The translations under genes were made by a program, and so were the position numbers. A model generated the notes under the pieces. That model made no database searches. It was not told the DNA's origin and was given only the letters and a program-made list of their open reading frames with translations. DNA of 64,000 bases from Termitomyces sp. T153 (lineage: Eukaryota; Basidiomycota; Agaricomycetes; Agaricales; Lyophyllaceae): NCBI GenBank assembly GCA_018296165.2, contig JACKQL020000111.1, positions 1 through 64,000 on the forward strand, written 5' to 3'. This document shows, one piece after another, positions 58,637 to 64,000 of this stretch. The stretch's first letter is position 1, and every line of letters starts with the position of its first letter.

Positions 58637-61600
58637 GGTTGTGGTCTCGCCTACGATGGCCGATCATGGTGAGTGTGATCATATTTTTTTTGCATGGCTG
58701 AACGACATTGATTGAACAGGCATTATGCTATAGGGTGCATTCATTCGGGGTAATGCCTCTCTGACGTTTCAAACGTCTTGTTTCGACGGCTGGAACGACC
58801 TGATTCGTTGACTCTGTCTTCTTGCACACGTGTACCACAATATTTGTATTATATCGACACAGGCCATGACTGGATATCGAGAAGTGGTGAATTCTCTTTC
58901 AAAATTGCAAATCGCAAACAATTGATCACGCCTGACTGAGTCATGAAAATTAAATCATTATTCAGTGCTGCTGGAGGACAATTCCACTAGGACACCAGGA
59001 TAGTTGGCAACTCAATAGTAAGCACTGATGCCAAGAAGCAGGAAATCCTCAGCCAGTACATGCGATGGAGGATAGTGGACAGACTTGGTGGCGAAAATCA
59101 TGAGAAGGGTGATACAGTATAGGATGACACGGTATCCAGATACGTGTTGAAATGATTTAACTGATTGTGTGCTACTCTGCTGGGTAACCAAGCCTTCAGC
59201 AAGCTCCAAAACAGGTAGGATGGGGGCAAAATAATGAGATGAAAAGTGGCAGAGTCGGCGAGGTTACGGTGTGGTATCACCGTACTAAATCCGATAACTA
59301 TTTACCCCACGCTCTGTAGTTGTTGTTGACGCTGCAAGTTTGTATCATTATTTGGTCCGAATTTTCGACTGACTGCCTAGACATACAATGATGGCAACTA
59401 TTGGACCCCACGAAGTTAACTGGGTCGAATATCAATCGTTTCTTCTCCTTTGAGGCTACCGTATACGCCCACCTTATGATCCACGTTGAAAATATCAAGC
59501 AACAAAGTTAGAGGACATAAGCAGGTAGTGGATAGATATCTGAGAGAGTCTTATATCCAATCCGTGATCCAACCCCTGGCATTGGGCGTCAAGCGTAAAG
59601 CCATAATACCTTGCGTGACAATACTGGCATTGAAATTATTACAAACCATGTTCAACAATGACAGGAGGCAGCTGGAAGGGAAGACGCAGTGACCTATCCT
59701 GCGGGAAAAACTCCTAATTTGATGGTTGGGTAACCAGCCGCGGGGAGAGGGGGCAGAATTTGATGCGTGATTCAAGACCTCGTACGTCTGGGAAACAGAA
59801 ATTTCCTGAATGAAACATCGGCTTACGGGTCAACAAAGAGACCCCTTTACGATGTCGAGCTCGGGAGAAGTGGTTGTGAAAGTTGGGTGTCCAATGGTTC
59901 AAGAACAAAATCAAACCCAGTCTGCTCGTAAACGTTGACAAACCAGGGGAGTCAAGTCGGGCCGTGTGGACCCACAATCCGCCAAATCCTTTCCTTATGG
60001 GTGGCCCTCCATATACACCCTACGCATCTTATCTGCTCAACTCATATCTTCGACTCATAGTACATTTCTGAAACTGGTTTTTCTCTCATTTCACGTTCAG
60101 TTGGTGAGTATCATCTAATCACGCATGCTGATACCTTGTTGTATCTCATCAGTAAATCTTAAAACTTCTCACTTCCAGTGTCCTCACATAAAATGCTACT
60201 CATCTATATGAATCTGCGTCCTCGAATCCGAGCTCGTGACGCCCCATTCTGCAATCACTCACATTGAGATCCCAATCTTCGCCTGCGAATATGAACGGGA
60301 TGTAGTGAGTAACCTCTCCTTCTCTCAAACTCCACCAAAATAGGAACGACTCAAGCGATATAAGTATTTGAACGTGAGACCCACACTCGGATGTGTCGAG
60401 CAATGACAAATTTTGGTTTGAGATTTTTTGAAGGGCGTTTCGTGAGCACTCAATCGTTTGTTCCGTTCCTTTTGAACCCTGTGGGAGGATTCAACGCACC
60501 TCCGGCTGCGTTAACACCTACCACCTACCACTGCCCTTCCTCCTTTCTCTTCTTGTCTTATCCTTCTCGCCATACATACTAAGTCCCTTTTCTTCAACGT
60601 GTGTTTGTTTCGACGAATGGGCTAAATCAGCATCTGGAAGCCGAGATTGGATGGGTTTTCGCTTTATCAAACGATGTAGGACAGACTGACGCTGCTCCAC
60701 CGAATTTTTTCTTTCCATATCCCTAACTCGCCAATAGTGTGTCGAGCTGCCGCAAACTTGAATGGAAGTCTTGACTCGTAAGGGATAAATGAGAAATCCT
60801 GGTTTTGGGAGCTGTTTGGGAACACTTCTGTTCTGCTTTCTCTGTGCCTAGTCATCGCTTCAACGGTTTTGCTTTTGTCCTACCTTTCCATCTGTATCAT
60901 TCTTGCATACTAATGTCTCTTTTTTCCGAGATAGCTAACAGTAAAGGATATTTGACATGGCAAGGAGATGACATCGTGACACAAACTAGGCTCTGGACCA
61001 GCAGGATTGGTGACGAGACCGTTATATCTGTCGAAGACCGTGATTATCGTCCCTCATTGCAGATCTTTGAACTGCGGACATTCGTCTTGGTGTGCAGAGG
61101 ATGCCTGTCTACAACATACCTAATAATGGAGGGACGAGTGGATACTGTGTATAATCTGAAGGAATTTCCAACTTGAGGCTATATCAATACTACTATTTGG
61201 CAGGAGATCGATACCTGGTCTGGCATTTGCCCACCTACACCATGAGGTAGAATCGGATTAAGATGGATCGTGCTCTCATCAGTCTCCTTCGTTGAGTCTC
61301 TTTCTTGTCTTGTTAACCTTCTCCCTAGTATGGGATCTCGCACAGGTTTTCCCGTTCTGAGCTCGTTTTTCCCCTCGATTGCATCAATATCCGTGGATCT
61401 GTGTGTGGTGCGCCTCACATTCAAGAAACCCATCCTGCATTTACACGACGATTCTCACTTTACTGCTTTTGTTCAATTACTGAACATCCGAACTCATTTT
61501 GGTATCAATTGGATAGACTATAAGATGATATGAGCGCACAAGGTGGAGTTGATGAACATCCGTGCTATATGCTATGATCCATCTCCAGTATGGAAGTATG

Positions 61601-62284
61601 AGCTCCTACTTGTGCAAAAGAATATATTTGTTGACTTTCCAACAGCCACTTTTAAGCTATGATGTTTCCTCTGTCGTTCCGAATATAATCACGGCGGAGA
61701 CCTACTTCAGCTCTTGGACGAACTCTTGTTAAGTGTTGTTGTTCAATAAAGATTACGTTGTTTCGCTGCAGCACACGTCTCAATGATGTATAATATCACA
61801 TTCTTTATTCTCATGCATATCCAAAGAACCTTTCTCCCTGAATCCATGCCTTCTTGTCATCACGTCATCACAATGCATATATTCTTCCAATGTTAAGCAG
61901 ATCGCCTTCTGGCCGCTTATCAATTATACTGGATTATTAGTGTTATACGACTTCCTGCAACAAAGCGCAGAGACTATGTCACCAGTATTTTGGCGTGATG
62001 AGCTTACGCCCACAAGCCATTTTTTGTGTATCATGGTACGCCGGTTATTCTCCTCCGTACTCTACGATGAGTCTTGACTACCGATGTCAATGGAGAAAAA
62101 GTAGCGCTAGCGCTTCTCCATGTTTTGTTACAAGGAAGCCGTTGGCAGTATCAATTTCCGGTAGTTGACATGCCTGCTTCGCCCATGGTGAAAGCGGAGT
62201 ACACATGATCGCATAAAGAATATCTTAAAATGGACGTTTTCTCATACAACATGCGAAGTTAGATGAAAGAAACGTAGGTATACC
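58637..62284. other. Long stretch without a recognised gene
   Basis: No gene is recognised on either strand. Short frames such as 60805-61176 plus have no motif I can name. No clear tandem repeat is seen. Confidence 0.4.
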
Positions 62285-62745
62285 TTATCCATTAAGGAGG
62301 TACTTCTTGACGATCTCGTCAATACGTGGATATACCTCACCAAGAATGTCCACGACCCCTGCCTACAGCGTTCCAATCAACCTCACGCCGCAAACGAACG
62401 GATTCCCAACGTACCCAGAGCTTATCCTGCAACTCATGCGACTCAAGCACGAAATCACTGACCTCCGAAATCTGCGTCGCCGAGATATATGCCCCACGGA
62501 ACTTGTCATCTTCACTGCCAGCTCCTGCCAGAGCAGCGTACAAAAGCTGCCTGCTACCCTGCTCTGCCATTCGCGCAATCGCCTTTTTCATAAACCACAT
62601 ATATACTGCGCTCATTCCAGACGCCTTGCGTAGTAGTTCGGAGTAGCAGAAACCGGGGTTGACACCATTGACGACCACTAGAGAGGTGGGGCCGAGTCTT
62701 TCATCCAGTGCGCGGCAGAAAAAGATACCGAATTTTGCGGCTCAG
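62285..62745 (-). pseudogene. Short-chain dehydrogenase, C-terminal fragment
   Basis: On the minus strand the text KFGIFFCRALDERLGPTSL is followed by VVVNGVNPGFCYSELLRKAS (the PGxxxSE-type segment after the active site), KKAIARMAEQGSRQLLYAAL, GSEDDKFRGAYISATQISEV and, after a frame change, DILGEVYPRIDEIVKKYL before the stop. This is the end of an SDR oxidoreductase. The start is cut at the position of the catalytic Tyr-x3-Lys, where a TGA stands in the frame (near 62732); the cofactor-binding half is absent. A one-base frame change near 62350 separates the last 23 residues. It is a truncated pseudogene. Confidence 0.7.
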
Positions 62746-62775
62746 TCTCTGAGATCCACCATCATTTCTCACAAC

Positions 62776-63871
62776 ATGTCGTCTGGACTACTCTCATATG
62801 CAATCTCTTCAGACGTCTTATCATCACCGCCATTTGTCGTCGTTCCGGGAGTGATCAACATTCGGGCTCTTGGCGGAACATCGGCAGAAGGAACTCAGAT
62901 GCACATTAAACCTCTTCATGTCTTTTGTTCTGGTGAATTAACTCGAATCACTGACGTTGGACGGTCCAAGCTAGAAGAACTCGGAGTTACCACTGTCTTC
63001 GACCTGAGATCAGACAGCGAAATTGCAGAATTCCACTCAGAAACACCCGACATTCCTGGCATTCGTTTTGTTCGTGCGCCAGCACTGACAGAGAATGCAT
63101 GGAAGATAGACATCCCAGAGCTGCGAGTCCAAATTTCGTTTGCTTCTGAACTATGCTGACAGTCGAGGGGATAGGATTCAGCGTTATAAAGATAATGAGT
63201 TGAAGGTTAGCCTTGAGATCCGTCTGACATCTGGCAAAAGTCCTAATGGGGTGTCATAGGCTGACCTCAATGGGTATGACCAAATACTCCAGATGGCCGG
63301 GCCATCATATGGGCTTATCTTTTCTCACCTACGGGACCATCCATCGGAGCCATGTTTAGTCCATTATACAGGTGCGATTACGCACAACGCCTCAGACTAG
63401 TCTTTCTGATTGCAATTCAACTTCAACATAGTTGGACGAGATCGGACTGGACTTTTTGTAGTACTTTTCTATATGGTATCGTGAAACGTTTCTTTGATAT
63501 CACCTGGCCTCACTATATCCACAGCTTATGAGAGTCAGTGATAGCAATATTGCACACGATTATTATCTTTCGACTGCCGGGCTTGCCCCTTTCCTTCCTG
63601 TTCTGGAAACACGTTTCCGTTCAATCCCAGTTTTTCGAGACAATTGGGAGGGATTCTCAAAGATGTTCAGCGCGAAGTTGGTCCTAGTTATCCTTGATCA
63701 TAACACTATTCAAACTGATATATATTGTATTGAAGAGCCGAGACCATGGCTGCAGTTCTTTCCATGATTTGAGAGAAATTCAGAGGCGTTGAAGGTTATC
63801 TCAAGACTCATGCTGGGCTCACTGACGAAGACATGAAGACAATTCGAGCAAACATGCTCGTTTCAAGCTGA
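62776..63871 (+). pseudogene. Tyrosine/serine phosphatase-like gene (IphP type) without the catalytic cysteine
   Basis: The start ATG at 62776 gives MSSGLLSYAIS, then PPFVVVPGVINIRALGG, FCSGELTRITDVGRSKLEEL and GVTTVFDLRSDSEI. A frame change near 63135 leads to NYADSRGDRIQRYKDNELK; after an intron come ADLNGYDQILQMAGPSYGLI and HLRDHPSEPCLVH. The P-loop, split by an intron, reads HYTVGRDRTG where the family has HCxxGKDRTG, so the catalytic Cys is Tyr (63365-63367) while the Arg is kept. The C-terminal part remains readable (DSNIAHDYYLSTAGLAPFLP, GVEGYLKTHAGLTDEDMKTI), with TGA in place of an Arg codon near 63765. The gene is most likely dead. The parent family hydrolyses phosphoprotein or phosphoinositide substrates. 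Confidence 0.75.
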
Positions 63872-64000
63872 AAAAGCGCAGGCAACGAGACTGTAAACGG
63901 TCCATATACAATGCGTGTAGTATATCAAGTCGAGCCCACAATAATCACAGATAATGGTGGTATATATGATACAACAGGTATCGGTTGGCTTGCGATCTCT
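63872..64000. other. Right end of the window
   Basis: Presumed 3' flank of the phosphatase relic; nothing recognised. Confidence 0.4.

Noticed and set aside
28905..62745. SDR N-terminal fragment (29 kb) and C-terminal fragment (62 kb) as halves of one split gene
   Set aside because: Same strand and complementary halves, but their sequences resemble different SDR subfamilies and they are 33 kb apart.

Overview
This window reads as nuclear DNA of a basidiomycete fungus, most likely an agaricomycete. The genes are split by many short GT-AG introns of about 45-65 bases. Several products belong to families I know mainly from mushroom-forming fungi: a eukaryotic DUF262 protein, a RING-CH ligase, a membrane-anchored aspartic protease, a DUF6699 domain and a lineage-type multipass membrane protein. 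I see no ribosomal RNA, no tRNA, no CRISPR array and no bacterial-style operon.

Layout. 1-256 holds the broken start of a CE1-type esterase that runs off the left edge. 2.3-4.4 kb is an intact DUF262 gene with a 10-base microexon. 5.4-7.1 kb is a tannase/feruloyl esterase with one frameshift. 8.9-10.1 kb is an AT-rich island of hairpins and degenerate tandem repeats. 10.5-12.4 kb is an intact RING-CH ubiquitin ligase. 12.9-14.8 kb is a membrane-anchored aspartic protease. 16.5-17.0 kb is the 3' half of a G-protein alpha gene, cut off at a tandem triplication and followed by 2 kb of satellite. 19.5-22.3 kb is a decayed C2H2/YEATS-like gene. 26.9-31.8 kb is a graveyard of polyketide synthase, short-chain dehydrogenase and SH3-protein relics. 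32.6-37.4 kb is a 4.8-kb inverted repeat whose arms carry 600-base tandem units. 37.9-39.6 kb is a decayed seven-helix membrane protein gene. 45.1-45.8 kb is a small Cys/His-domain gene, 46.6-47.3 kb a kinase-like fragment and 47.8-48.7 kb a ruined CBM1-GH10 xylanase. 49.5-51.6 kb is an intact ATG13. 52.5-55.2 kb is a membrane protein that reads in frame into a DUF6699 domain. 55.5-56.4 kb is an inverted, truncated copy of the aspartic protease. 62.3-63.9 kb holds a dehydrogenase 3' fragment and a dead Tyr phosphatase-like gene.

How it fits together. Genes of core cell biology (ATG13, RING-CH ligase, DUF262, the membrane/DUF6699 gene) are intact across more than 7 kb of coding sequence. Genes for secreted plant-cell-wall enzymes (CE1 esterase, tannase/feruloyl esterase, CBM1-GH10 xylanase), secondary metabolism and some enzymes carry frameshifts, stop codons or lost catalytic residues. 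Together with the repeats and C-to-T type decay of duplicates, this looks like a genome shedding saprotrophic enzymes, as known from ectomycorrhizal lineages; that lifestyle reading is inference. About 40% of the window (mainly 22.3-26.9, 39.6-45.1 and 58.6-62.3 kb) holds nothing I can recognise.
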